Source: Mariniphaga sp041687215 (lineage in GTDB: Bacteria > Bacteroidota > Bacteroidia > Bacteroidales > Prolixibacteraceae). Taken from it: DNA of 64,000 bases. The stretch lies in assembly GCF_041687215.1 (NCBI RefSeq), contig NZ_JAWLCI010000012.1, forward strand, positions 21,316-85,315. Reading direction: 5' to 3'. Shown here one piece after another: positions 33,717-42,592 of this stretch. Below the pieces are notes generated by a model that made no database searches, had not been told where the DNA came from, and saw only the letters and a list, made by a program, of their open reading frames with translations. The number at the start of each line of letters is the position of its first letter. Position 1 is the stretch's first letter. A program made the translations under genes and the position numbers.

Positions 33717-33786
33717 CCCGCTGATTTCGCAGATTTTCGAAGAAAATACTGTTTATAAATCTGCGGTTATCTGCGCAATCTGCGGG
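33717..33786. repeat. Imperfect inverted repeat with CTGCG(N)AATCTGCGGG units
   Basis: In the 124-bp gap, CCCGCTGATTTCGCAGATTT on the left faces AAATCTGCGGTTATCTGCGC plus AATCTGCGGG on the right, so the ends CCCGC and GCGGG pair and the inner parts match with several mismatches. The unit TCTGCG occurs twice in the right arm. Short ATCTGCG-type palindromes are dispersed in many genomes. It separates two operons on the minus strand. Confidence 0.55.
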
Positions 33787-33822
33787 AGATTTATTTACAA
33801 GATTTCATTCAAAATTAGTTTT

Positions 33823-35151
33823 TCAATTTTCCTTTTCCTTCAATGTTTCCAAATCTTCTTTTTTTCTGATTATATGGGTTTTCCCCTCCAAATCAATCAA
33901 AACCACATTGGGGCGGTAGGTGATAAACTGCATCCACTGGGTGACATTGTATGCGCCAATACGTTCGATAACCAACTGGTCACCGGTTTTTACATGTGGA
34001 AAATTAATGGCGTCGCGAATGACGTCGATGTTCATACATAGCGGCCCGTAGATGGTGGTTTCTTCCACGTATTCCGAACCCGGTTTACTGGGGTAAACCC
34101 CCAGATTGTACCAAAACGAGGTAAAAAGCAGGTTCACTCCGGCATCGATGATGAGGTTGCGCCGCCCAATTGATGAACGTTTATTGGCCAGAACAGTGGT
34201 GAGTAAGTAGCCGGCATCGTCAATCAGCGCACGACCGGTTTCCAAAAACAACGCCGGCAGGTTTTCATGCGGAATTTCCGAAGAAATGAGCGCGTTGGTA
34301 ATGGCTTCGGCGTACTCATCGAACGACGGACAGGTTTCTGAGCCAGGCATGTAAGCGCCTTTCAGTGTGTTTTTGGAGGCAAATCCGCCGCCCATATCGA
34401 TGTATTTCAGCCAGTGGTTAAACTTCCGGTGAGTTGCCATCATCAGGTTAGCCAGTTTGGACGCCGCAATTCCGTATGCCGAGGTTGCCATAATGTACGT
34501 CCCGATGTGGGTGTGCAGGCCAATCAGTTCCAGCTTTTCGGCCAGCATTATGCGGTTGATGGCGTTCCAGGCCTCGCCGTTTTCGTAGTTAAACCCAAAC
34601 CGGTCCCACATAGGATAAATGCCGGTGTCCATATTAATACGAATGGCAACACGCGCTGTTTTGTCCAGCTTACGGATAATTTCCATCAGCAGATACAATT
34701 CATCGAAATGGTCGATGTGAATGCAGGCGTTGTGGTTGATGGCCAGCTCCAAATCATTAGCCGACTTTTCAGGGCCGTTAAAAAGGACTTGCGAACCGTT
34801 CACGCCCAGTGCAAGGGCTTTTTCAAACTCAAAACCCGAAACCACTTCGGCCCAGGCGCCTTCATCCTGAAAGATTTTACACACTGCATCGAGGTAGTTT
34901 GTTTTGTACGACCAGGCAAACTGCACTTTCGGGTAGCGGGTTTCAAACGCCCGGCGCGCCTCGGAAATCGTGTTTCGGATGGTTTTCTCAGAAAAAACGA
35001 ACACAGGCGAACTGTATTCTTCCATCAGTTTTGAAACCGGAATTCCGTCTATTTCCGAAATAATTTTTGGTTTGGCGGGAAGCCCGAATTTACTGGGCAT
35101 TCCGGCGGTTATTTTACTGATAACCGGTTTTTCGTATTTGATTTTTTCCAT
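33823..35151 (-). CDS. PLP-dependent decarboxylase, alanine-racemase fold (LysA-like)
   Basis: A 442-residue type III PLP enzyme of the diaminopimelate/ornithine decarboxylase family. The Schiff-base Lys is K83 in FAWSYKTNY; HTHIGTYIM, the glycine loop DMGGGFASKN, and the ETGRALIDDAGYL and GPLCMNIDVI segments are the other landmarks, with the Cys of GPLC a catalytic residue in this family. The usual enzyme decarboxylates an amino acid. It ends a three-gene set after PqqD-like and ATP-grasp genes, 2 bases from the latter, so it probably acts on an unusual amino acid or peptide rather than in lysine synthesis. The product is not known. Confidence 0.85.
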   Translation of the reverse strand: MEKIKYEKPVISKITAGMPSKFGLPAKPKIISEIDGIPVSKLMEEYSSPVFVFSEKTIRNTISEARRAFETRYPKVQFAWSYKTNYLDAVCKIFQDEGAWAEVVSGFEFEKALALGVNGSQVLFNGPEKSANDLELAINHNACIHIDHFDELYLLMEIIRKLDKTARVAIRINMDTGIYPMWDRFGFNYENGEAWNAINRIMLAEKLELIGLHTHIGTYIMATSAYGIAASKLANLMMATHRKFNHWLKYIDMGGGFASKNTLKGAYMPGSETCPSFDEYAEAITNALISSEIPHENLPALFLETGRALIDDAGYLLTTVLANKRSSIGRRNLIIDAGVNLLFTSFWYNLGVYPSKPGSEYVEETTIYGPLCMNIDVIRDAINFPHVKTGDQLVIERIGAYNVTQWMQFITYRPNVVLIDLEGKTHIIRKKEDLETLKEKEN

Positions 35152-35153
35152 TT

Positions 35154-36200
35154 TTAAATTTCTTTATTCATTGAAATGGCAGCAAATTTTTCCAAATCCA
35201 CAATCATGTCGTAGGAATAGCGCACAAACATTTTCCCTATTTTATAATGCTGCATCAGTTCAACTTTCATGCCGAGCGCCAGTTTTACCAACGCCTCGGG
35301 AATGTTTTGCCCGGCACCCACGGCCAGATAGACCCATGCCGGAATGCGCGGATTGATTTCGATGAGGTAGTATTCGCCAGCATTGGTTTTAATCAATTCC
35401 AGTTCCATGCCGCCTTTCCATTTGGATTTCTGAAAAAGCGACCGGGTGAGTTCCATCATTTTATCGTCGGCCAGGGTTATGCCGCCCCATGCTTTTCCTT
35501 TATCTGTGATGTATTGTTTCCGCATGGGTACGGCCGCCACAGTGTTGCCTTTTCCGTCGCCAAGCGCCACCACGTTCACCTCAGTTCCGGCAACAAATTC
35601 CTGTGCAATAACCGGCAATCCCCATTTCGATGAAATTTTCAGGAAAGCCTGTTTCACCTGTTCTTTATTGGCAGCCAGGTGCGCATCGTAAAACTGGCCT
35701 TTCACCATCACCGGGTAATCGAATTTATCTTCCATTTCGGTAATTTGACCCAAACTGCCCAGGTTAATGCTTGATGGCACTCTAATACCATACTTTTTGC
35801 CAAACTCGGGCAGCCGGTGTTTTTCGCGTTCCTGAAACTGCTGCAATGTGGGTAAAAAGGTATGAATTCCCTGCTTGTGCAGTCGTTCTTCATTTTTCAT
35901 AAACGAATAAAGCTCTGCATCGAAATTCGGAATAAGTACATCTATTTTTTCCTGCTGGTGGATGTGTTCGATACGTTCAATCAGCTCGTCGGAACCGGCA
36001 GAAGGGTAAGGAATCTGGAAAATGCGGTCGCACAAGCCTTCCATATAAATCCCGGGTTCAAGATTTTCGTAAACCAGACCGATGATGCGAACGTCGAATT
36101 CTTCCGATTCTTTAACGCCACGAATTACCGGAACACCCGGCCCGGGATTGTCGGTATTATTTAACCCGGTAACAGCCAGTGTAATGTGCTTCTTTTTCAT
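35154..36200 (-). CDS. ATP-grasp ligase, CarB-like
   Basis: A 348-residue protein with an N-terminal Rossmann-like domain (about 1-110, ending near FDAELYSFMKN) and an ATP-grasp fold: YPVMVKGQFYDAHLA (Lys binding ATP), IAQEFVAGTEVNVVALGD (the nucleotide-binding hinge), GGMELELI, and YYLIEINPRIPAWVYL with the metal-binding Glu and Asn. These enzymes join carboxylates to amines or thiols via acyl-phosphate. It is flanked on both sides by genes that suggest peptide or amino-acid tailoring (PqqD-like upstream, decarboxylase downstream), 5 and 2 bases away. Substrate unknown. Confidence 0.86.
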   Translation of the reverse strand: MKKKHITLAVTGLNNTDNPGPGVPVIRGVKESEEFDVRIIGLVYENLEPGIYMEGLCDRIFQIPYPSAGSDELIERIEHIHQQEKIDVLIPNFDAELYSFMKNEERLHKQGIHTFLPTLQQFQEREKHRLPEFGKKYGIRVPSSINLGSLGQITEMEDKFDYPVMVKGQFYDAHLAANKEQVKQAFLKISSKWGLPVIAQEFVAGTEVNVVALGDGKGNTVAAVPMRKQYITDKGKAWGGITLADDKMMELTRSLFQKSKWKGGMELELIKTNAGEYYLIEINPRIPAWVYLAVGAGQNIPEALVKLALGMKVELMQHYKIGKMFVRYSYDMIVDLEKFAAISMNKEI

Positions 36201-36205
36201 TGTGT

Positions 36206-36469
36206 TTAGTTAAAATCCAGCGGGTTGCTCTGAACAGTTATTTGATGATGCTTTAATAACGTGCAGAATTCATAAAAGTCTTTTTCAAAACTCAAATCGT
36301 CCACATCATATTTTGCAAGGAAAGCTTCCTTGATTTCGTCCAGTTCTTTTTCTTCTTCAATCATTTTCATCAATTCAAGTCCCGATGGATTCAGGCTGAA
36401 CGAGTCGCCGGTTTTCTGGTTGAAAACAAACCCGTTGTCGCTGATTTTTACTTCTGGTGCAATTTTCAT
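36206..36469 (-). CDS. PqqD-like (RRE-fold) small protein
   Basis: An 87-residue protein with the PqqD family pattern: an N-terminal strand pair (ISDNGFVFNQKTGDSFSLN), then NPSGLELMKMIEEEKELDEI and a C-terminal helical part. PqqD-like proteins bind precursor peptides and present them to modifying enzymes. It heads the minus-strand unit PqqD-ATP-grasp-decarboxylase. No short precursor peptide gene was recognised immediately upstream; the nearest sequence is a strong terminator and then another gene. The function as a peptide chaperone is inferred from the family. Confidence 0.78.
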   Translation of the reverse strand: MKIAPEVKISDNGFVFNQKTGDSFSLNPSGLELMKMIEEEKELDEIKEAFLAKYDVDDLSFEKDFYEFCTLLKHHQITVQSNPLDFN

Positions 36470-36578
36470 TTTCCCTTATTTTTACTCGTAATTTTCTGAT
36501 TTCTTTTTGGTTCTTTTCTTCTTCGAATTTAGAACATTTCTTTAAAAAATGCACTTAAAGTTTAATTTAAATAAAATT

Positions 36579-36607
36579 GGAGAAACAAAACAAGAATTTG
36601 TTTCTCC
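36579..36607 (-). terminator. Rho-independent terminator after lipoprotein gene
   Basis: A perfect 11-bp inverted repeat, GGAGAAACAAA (36579-36589) with TTTGTTTCTCC (36597-36607), loop of seven. On the minus strand it is followed by AATTTTATTT. It lies 31 bases after the stop of the gene at 36638-37465. Confidence 0.75.
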
Positions 36608-36637
36608 AGTCTGGTTGTGAGTTGTTTAACTCAAAAA

Positions 36638-37465
36638 CTAAAACTCTGTTGTTTCTGAAACTCCGTTTGTTGTAACTGTAACTTTATTGTCACACTCGCC
36701 ATCGCCATAATCAAATACCTGCAGGATGCCGTTGGTGTTGATTTCAACCACACCGCTAACCGGACCAAAACAGCCGTTTTTATAAATTAGGGGTGATGTA
36801 ATCTGAAAACTAAACTCCAGTCCGTCTTTGTTTACACCTGCACCGGAACCAGTAACCGACCAAACATCATCAGCAAAAAGAAGGGTTTCTTGGCCTTCAA
36901 CCATCTCACTTAATTTTTCACATTCCCAGGCCATTTCGTCACCATCGGCATAAATCAGTTTTCCGCCGGTTACTTTTTTGGTAAAAGTGAGGTTCCCGTT
37001 TTCGTTTTCTCCGTTGTTCAGAATGGTTTTGGTTCCCTGCAGATTGTTGTCGTTGAAGTAATAATCTTCAAATGTTATCTCACGAAATGAACCCTCGTTT
37101 CGCCACCAGTCAGACAGTGTTACATGAATTTTTCCCCTGCGCAGGTTTCCGTTAAATGTTTCGCAGTTTTCGTCGCCGTAGTCCAGTGTCCAGTTTCTCG
37201 GCCAAAACTCGCCACTTTCATTTTCGTGAATGGTAACTGTCAAACATCCCAACAATTCTGCTGATTTCAAATCGTCCTCATCGCCACTGGTAATTGTTTC
37301 TTCTGAATCGAAATTAAAAGCGCCGAAAAGAGCAAGGTAATCTTTGGCTTCAGTTCTCAAAGCTAAATCCTCCACATCGTTTTTGTTACACGAATTCAGC
37401 ATAGCCAAACCGACTGCCAAAACAACCAACACAATAAATTTTCCTGATTTTCTCATGACTTTCAA
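36638..37465 (-). CDS. Lipoprotein, unknown function
   Basis: A 275-residue protein with a lipobox at LNSCNKND (C26 from the first ATG; the second ATG is three residues on). The mature part is acidic and beta-rich, with four Cys besides the lipidated one (LLGCLTV, DENCETF, AWECEKL, NGCFGPV and GECDNK), suggesting disulfides. Short patches such as TLDYGDENC and VFDYGDGECDNKV recur. I do not recognise a named family. It lies 90 bases after the cytochrome gene, and its upstream region holds one copy of the three-copy promoter-like element, so it probably has its own promoter. Confidence 0.72.
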   Translation of the reverse strand: MKVMRKSGKFIVLVVLAVGLAMLNSCNKNDVEDLALRTEAKDYLALFGAFNFDSEETITSGDEDDLKSAELLGCLTVTIHENESGEFWPRNWTLDYGDENCETFNGNLRRGKIHVTLSDWWRNEGSFREITFEDYYFNDNNLQGTKTILNNGENENGNLTFTKKVTGGKLIYADGDEMAWECEKLSEMVEGQETLLFADDVWSVTGSGAGVNKDGLEFSFQITSPLIYKNGCFGPVSGVVEINTNGILQVFDYGDGECDNKVTVTTNGVSETTEF

Positions 37466-37501
37466 ATTTTAATGAATAAAGATTTTTTGTATCAGAATTA
37501 A

Positions 37502-37560
37502 GACACACTCTGGATTAAAAACTTGCGTACAGGTAAAAAAATTGTTTGGATTTTTTAATT
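37502..37560 (-). promoter_or_regulatory. Copy A of three-copy intergenic element, probable ECF-type promoter
   Basis: On the plus strand it reads GACAC, a spacer, AAAA, CTTGCG, then TAAAAAAA, TT and GATTTTTT. On the minus strand this is an A/T-rich block, CGCAAG, 15 bases and GTGTC, 37 bases before the lipoprotein start. Shares GACAC, C-T-TGCG and the A6/T6 blocks with copies at 39435 and 45190. It overlaps the cytochrome stop codon. Confidence 0.6.
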
Positions 37561-39405
37561 ACTCAGGATAATCGAATGGCTGAATTGTTTGCCATCGGCT
37601 AAATGTAAAACAAGAAGGTAATTGCCGGATGGTAAATTAAGGGCAATGCCGGATTCATTTCTTTCAATAAACCCCTTTTTTACAAGTAACCCCAAGGTGT
37701 TAAAAACAGAATATGTGCAATTATCAGCAATGCCTTCAATATGAATTTTTCCGCTTGTAGGATTCGGGTAAATCCGGTATTTTTCTTTTTGAATTTCAGG
37801 AGTTGAAGTGGCTGTTAACTGCATTGAATCTGATGCGATTAGCATTGGTGATCTGTTTGTGTTGTAATACATATTTTTAAAACGATGAATATCTTCATCT
37901 GTTTCGGCATGTTCAAATAACTCATGCATCCAACTTTCCGGCGCCGTTTCGTAATGCAGCAAAAACTTCACGTCAGCAGCATTTCCCACTTTAGATATTG
38001 GAAAGGCGTAGATGATGGATTCCATGCCCAGACCGGAAAAATAATCAGAATCGATTGTGGCTTTGCCAACAACTTTTACAGTGTCATAATTTAAGTGCGA
38101 CGAGCTAAATCCCTCGGGTACTATTCTGTTATCTTTTAACGGCACATAAGCTTTTTCCAAAACGGTGGTTACCTTTCCCTGTGTATCACCCATCACAAAT
38201 TCGTAAATTTGAACCTGATTTTCGTTGTTTATGATTTCGTAATGAGGTTCGAAGTGATCATCATCTCCATTTACAAGAGCGGTTGTTCCTTGTTTCCCTG
38301 AATGAAAAAGAGTGTCTGAATCCTGAATTAGCAGACATTCAAGGTAAGCCCTGCGGCTCGGAAAACCGGTTGGAAATTTGTGCCCTGCTTTATTTTTTAA
38401 AAGAACCTGAACAAAAACAGAGTCATTTTGATGGTAATATTCGCTGATGCTCAAATCTACGGTACTTTCGGTTAACAATTTTTTTGTGCGGTTGATGGTT
38501 TCGGCCAGAAACTCCTCTCCTGAATGAAGTTGTAACTCTTCGTGATTCTCTTTTAAAAGGTTCAGCATAAAAACGTTTCCGCCCGTCAAATCATGAATTC
38601 CAAACGGTTCGCGTCCGGGAGAAAATCCAGGCCGGCTGCTGATTTTTATGGGTTCATTCAATTGGGGAAAATGACAAGATTGGCAAGAAATATTTTGTTC
38701 TCCATAAATGGAGTTTTCCCATTCATGATAAAGTGCTTGTTCAACAAATGTTTCACCGGTTGGTTCGCCATGTTCATCCACAGAATTCGTGAACAAGGAA
38801 TGGCAGGAGCCACAAAGTCTTGAGTCGTTTATTTTTTCAGAATAAACCGGCGTAAATCCTGTATTCGCAACCATTTGAGCAGTTAACGGACTTTGATAAG
38901 GTCCGTAAATTTCTTTTGTATCGTTTATTCCAAAATTTCCGGAAAACAACGGCGAACTGAAATCGTTTATCTGGTGACATACCGTGCAGGATACGCCATC
39001 TTTCCCTAATTCATCTTCTACTAAATCATCCAGCGTGTAATAGTCTGACGAGGTTAAAAATGCATTCACCATTCCCATGGGTGCATGACATCGGGTGCAA
39101 ACATTTTCGAGCGCCTCTTTGTGTGCAGGATTTACTATTCCTTCGTGCTTTACTTTTGCTTTCCAAAACGGGTCTTTTGCGGAATTAGCAAGCATGGTGC
39201 TACGCCAGCGGGCAACAGGTGAAACATCATTCCCCTGACTGTCGCGTAAAGCAAAATCACTGGTTGAATGACACAAAATACAAGCACCTGAAGTTGAAAA
39301 CCAGGTGTTTGATTTGTCAGGCAGTTCCTGTGTAACTATCAGATAGCTTGAAAGCAACAATGCCAAAACCAGGGCGACTACATATAAAACAGCTGGCAAT
39401 TTCAT
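37555..39405 (-). CDS. Five-heme cytochrome c with T9SS sorting tail
   Basis: A 616-residue exported protein. An N-terminal hydrophobic segment (YVVALVLALLLSSYLIV) is a signal peptide or anchor. Five CXXCH heme sites are seen at C42-H46, C103-H107, C140-H144, C198-H202 and C241-H245. The middle (300-530) is beta-rich with no further heme sites. The last 75 residues are a T9SS type A tail (YRIYPNPTSGKIHIEG; LPSGNYLLVLHLADGK), so the heme protein is expected on the outer surface. It could move electrons to outside acceptors or act on small molecules such as hydroxylamine, as in cytochrome c554-related proteins; neither is shown. The gene follows the CusA-like gene and has its own upstream element. 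Confidence 0.88.
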   Translation of the reverse strand: MKLPAVLYVVALVLALLLSSYLIVTQELPDKSNTWFSTSGACILCHSTSDFALRDSQGNDVSPVARWRSTMLANSAKDPFWKAKVKHEGIVNPAHKEALENVCTRCHAPMGMVNAFLTSSDYYTLDDLVEDELGKDGVSCTVCHQINDFSSPLFSGNFGINDTKEIYGPYQSPLTAQMVANTGFTPVYSEKINDSRLCGSCHSLFTNSVDEHGEPTGETFVEQALYHEWENSIYGEQNISCQSCHFPQLNEPIKISSRPGFSPGREPFGIHDLTGGNVFMLNLLKENHEELQLHSGEEFLAETINRTKKLLTESTVDLSISEYYHQNDSVFVQVLLKNKAGHKFPTGFPSRRAYLECLLIQDSDTLFHSGKQGTTALVNGDDDHFEPHYEIINNENQVQIYEFVMGDTQGKVTTVLEKAYVPLKDNRIVPEGFSSSHLNYDTVKVVGKATIDSDYFSGLGMESIIYAFPISKVGNAADVKFLLHYETAPESWMHELFEHAETDEDIHRFKNMYYNTNRSPMLIASDSMQLTATSTPEIQKEKYRIYPNPTSGKIHIEGIADNCTYSVFNTLGLLVKKGFIERNESGIALNLPSGNYLLVLHLADGKQFSHSIILSN

Positions 39406-39434
39406 GATTTTCTTAATTGAATGTATAATTATTT

Positions 39435-39487
39435 GACACCACCTGGCTTAAAAGCTTGCGAACGAATAAAAAAGTTGAATTTTTTAT
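39435..39487 (-). promoter_or_regulatory. Copy B of three-copy intergenic element, probable ECF-type promoter
   Basis: The best-spaced copy: minus strand AACTTTTTT, then CGCAAG, 15 bases, and GTGTC, 30 bases before the start of the cytochrome gene. Shared positions with copies A and C cover GACAC, AAAA, TGCG, TAAAAAA, TT and ATTTTTT. It overlaps the CusA-like stop codon. Confidence 0.62.
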
Positions 39488-42400
39488 TCCGATTTCCTTT
39501 TCACCTTCTTTCTTTTTCCTTCAATCCAGTTGTAAACAATAGGTAAAACCATAAGCGTTAGCATAGTAGAAGTAATCAATCCGCCAATAACCACTGTAGC
39601 CAGCGGGCGTTGCACCTCGGAGCCGGGGCCGGTGTTAAATGCCATGGGAATGAATCCGAGACTCGCTACCAGAGCAGTCATTAATACCGGACGTAAACGG
39701 TCGGCTGCACCGTCGATAATGGATTTTCGAAGGAGCGTGTCTCCATTTTTTCGCAGTTCGTTGATGTGGTCAACCAGAACTATACCATTGAGTACCGCCA
39801 CACCAAACAACGCTACAAAACCAATGCTTGCCGAAACCGACAGGTACATTCCACGTACCCAAAGCAGGAAAACCCCGCCAGAAAGTGCAAATGGAAGATT
39901 GAGCAAAATAAGCAGGGCATATTTCATTTTGCCAAAGTTGAGGTAAAGCAGACCGATTATAATAAAAATGGAAAGCGGAACCACGAGCAGCAGATGACGC
40001 ATTGCCCTGCGCTGATTTTCGAAAGTGCCGCCGTATTCAATAAAATAACCAGGTGGAATGGCAGCTTTTTGAGCAATTTCCTGTTCCAGGGTTGAAACGT
40101 AAGTGCCTAGGTCGATATCCTTTATGTTGATAGCTACAATTAACCTGCGCCATCCGTTTTCCCGCTGAATCTCGCGCGGACCTTCCTGGAGTTCAATGTT
40201 TGCCACCCGCTTAAGGGGAACAAAATCGCCACTGGGTAAATGCACCGGAATATCCTGAATTTTATACAGTTCGTCGCGTACATTTTCAGGGTAACGCACC
40301 ACAATGCCAAAACTGCGTTGTCCTTCATACAAAATACTAACCTCCTGACCGCCAATTCCGGCTTCAACCACTGTTTGCACCTCATTCACGTTTAACCCGA
40401 ATGTGGCAACAGCTTCCCGGTCAATCTCAATGGTTACATAAGGCTGTCCGGCTGTTTGTTCCACGTAGTAATTATCAGTTCCAGGCACGGTTGGAAGCAA
40501 ATTGGAAATGTTTTCCCCAATCAGGTCGAGCATGTCCAAATCTTCGCCGTAAATTTTTACTGCCAAATCCGATTTTACACCACTGGTCAGTTCATCTACG
40601 CGCATGGCAATTGGTTGTGTAAAGTTATATGCCAATCCCGGTTCGGTTTGAAGATAAGGTTCAATCATGGCGATAATGTCTTCCTTTGTAATTCCTTTGC
40701 GCCACTCTTTTGTGGGTTTCATCACCACCCACACGTCGGTCTGATGCACTCCCATCCAGTCGTTGGCCAAATCTGACCGACCGGTTTTGGGAACCACGGT
40801 TTCAATTTCAGGAATATTTTTTTTCAACTGACCCGCCAGCCAGTCTGCATTTTCAATGGATTGGCTGAGGGTAACAGAAGGCATCCTCACTTGTTCAATC
40901 AAAATAGAACCTTCATCCAGTTCAGGCAGAAACTCGGTCCCCAGTCGTGTCATCAGAAAAAGAGAAGCGGCAAAAATAACTCCGGCAATGGAAACCACCA
41001 TCCAGCGCTGGTCGAGGTATTTTTCGAGCGAACTCATGTAGCGCGGTTTCAGCCAGTTGATGAGCCGGTTTTTACGCACTTTCACTCCTTTTCGGAAAAT
41101 AATGGCCGACATGGCCGGAACAAAAATCAGTGCCAGCAGCAACGACCCAAAAACAGCAGCAGCCACGGTGATAGCCATCGGACGAAACAGAATTCCCTCC
41201 ATGCCGCTAAATGTCATTATGGGAACGTAAACCATCAGAATAATCAGTACCCCAAAGAAAATGGGACGAACTACCTGTAGGGCTGCACTTTTTATCACTT
41301 CTGTTTTGTCGGCATTTTTATCTTTCTGCAAACGATGAACAATGTTTTCCACCATCACCACCGATCCATCAACTACCATCCCAAAGTCGATGGCGCCCAG
41401 GCTCATCAGGTTCGCAGCCAGGCCAAACTCGCGCATGCCAATAAATGCAAAAAGCATGGAAAGCGGAATGACTGCTGCAACAATCAATGCTCCCGAAATT
41501 TCACCCAGCATGAGTAACAGTATCACAATAACCAGCAACCCTCCTTCAACCAGGTTGGTAGAAATCGTTTTTGTAGTGCGGCTTATTAAATCCGACTGGT
41601 CGTAAAATTTTTTGATTTCCACCCCTTCGGGTAAACTGGCGTTTATGTTTTCAATTTTATCTTCGATATCTGAAATAACTTCCCGTCCGTTGCCTCCGCG
41701 AAGCATCATCACAATGCCGGTAACCACCTCTCCGTTTCCATCCTGCGTTACGCCACCCTGCCTGATTTGAGTTCCAATTTCAACAGCAGCAATATCACGA
41801 ATGAAAACCGGTTTGTTCTCCACATTTTTAACAATGATGTTTTCAATATCTTCCGGGGAATTGATTTGTCCAAATCCTCTGATAATGTATTGTTCATCGT
41901 TGTGTTCAATAAAATTTCCACCCGAAACGCTGTTATTGTTGGCAATGGCATCCATCACTTCTGAAATGCCGATGCCAAACATTCGGAGGCGACCGGGTTG
42001 AACGATAACATCGTATTGTTTGACAAAACCGCCAAATGAATTTATTTCGGTAACTCCTCTGACTACTTTTAACTGCGGGGCAATCAACCAGTCCTGGATT
42101 TCACGTAATTCAGTAAGGGAATAATTTTCGCCGTGCACAACATACTGGTAAATTTCACCAAGAGCAGTTGAAATGGGCCCCAATTGAGGACTGCTTACTC
42201 CGGGGGGAAGCTCTTCGGCAATGGACTGCAACCGCTGGCTCACCATTTGCCGGGCAAAATAAATGTCGGTACCTTCATCAAATTCTACTGTTACGGCTGA
42301 AAGCCCAAATTGCGAAATGGAACGGACCTGCGCTACGTCGGGCAAGCCGTTCATGGCGGTTTCAATAGGGTAGCTCACCAGTTTTTCCACATCGAAAGGT

Positions 42401-42570
42401 GAAAAACGGCCTGCTTTTGTAATGACCAGCACCTGCACCGGGGTAACATCGGGTAATGAATTTATAGGCAGGCGGATGAGTGAAAAATACCCGCCAACGG
42501 CCATCAAAACCACCAAAGAAAGGGCAACAAATTTTTGCCGGACACTGAATGTGATTATATTTTTAAGCAT
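39484..42570 (-). CDS. Heavy-metal efflux RND permease (CusA/CzcA family)
   Basis: A 1028-residue HME-RND pump. The helix 4 signature AIDFGMVVDGSVVMVENIVHR carries the D-F-G and D-G-S-V pattern with the downstream Glu that define metal pumps and their proton relay. VIPLSMLFAFIGMREFG and the C-terminal half (TALVASLGFIPMAF) complete the fold. It is preceded by its adaptor and TolC partners in the order C-B-A. The ATG at 42570 (MLKNIITFSVRQKF) is used, since the frame upstream to 42606 overlaps the adaptor gene. The metal (copper, silver, cobalt, zinc) cannot be assigned from sequence alone. Confidence 0.93.
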   Translation of the reverse strand: MLKNIITFSVRQKFVALSLVVLMAVGGYFSLIRLPINSLPDVTPVQVLVITKAGRFSPFDVEKLVSYPIETAMNGLPDVAQVRSISQFGLSAVTVEFDEGTDIYFARQMVSQRLQSIAEELPPGVSSPQLGPISTALGEIYQYVVHGENYSLTELREIQDWLIAPQLKVVRGVTEINSFGGFVKQYDVIVQPGRLRMFGIGISEVMDAIANNNSVSGGNFIEHNDEQYIIRGFGQINSPEDIENIIVKNVENKPVFIRDIAAVEIGTQIRQGGVTQDGNGEVVTGIVMMLRGGNGREVISDIEDKIENINASLPEGVEIKKFYDQSDLISRTTKTISTNLVEGGLLVIVILLLMLGEISGALIVAAVIPLSMLFAFIGMREFGLAANLMSLGAIDFGMVVDGSVVMVENIVHRLQKDKNADKTEVIKSAALQVVRPIFFGVLIILMVYVPIMTFSGMEGILFRPMAITVAAAVFGSLLLALIFVPAMSAIIFRKGVKVRKNRLINWLKPRYMSSLEKYLDQRWMVVSIAGVIFAASLFLMTRLGTEFLPELDEGSILIEQVRMPSVTLSQSIENADWLAGQLKKNIPEIETVVPKTGRSDLANDWMGVHQTDVWVVMKPTKEWRKGITKEDIIAMIEPYLQTEPGLAYNFTQPIAMRVDELTSGVKSDLAVKIYGEDLDMLDLIGENISNLLPTVPGTDNYYVEQTAGQPYVTIEIDREAVATFGLNVNEVQTVVEAGIGGQEVSILYEGQRSFGIVVRYPENVRDELYKIQDIPVHLPSGDFVPLKRVANIELQEGPREIQRENGWRRLIVAINIKDIDLGTYVSTLEQEIAQKAAIPPGYFIEYGGTFENQRRAMRHLLLVVPLSIFIIIGLLYLNFGKMKYALLILLNLPFALSGGVFLLWVRGMYLSVSASIGFVALFGVAVLNGIVLVDHINELRKNGDTLLRKSIIDGAADRLRPVLMTALVASLGFIPMAFNTGPGSEVQRPLATVVIGGLITSTMLTLMVLPIVYNWIEGKRKKVKRKSE

Positions 42571-42592
42571 AAAAATGGATTTCTTTGGTTTT

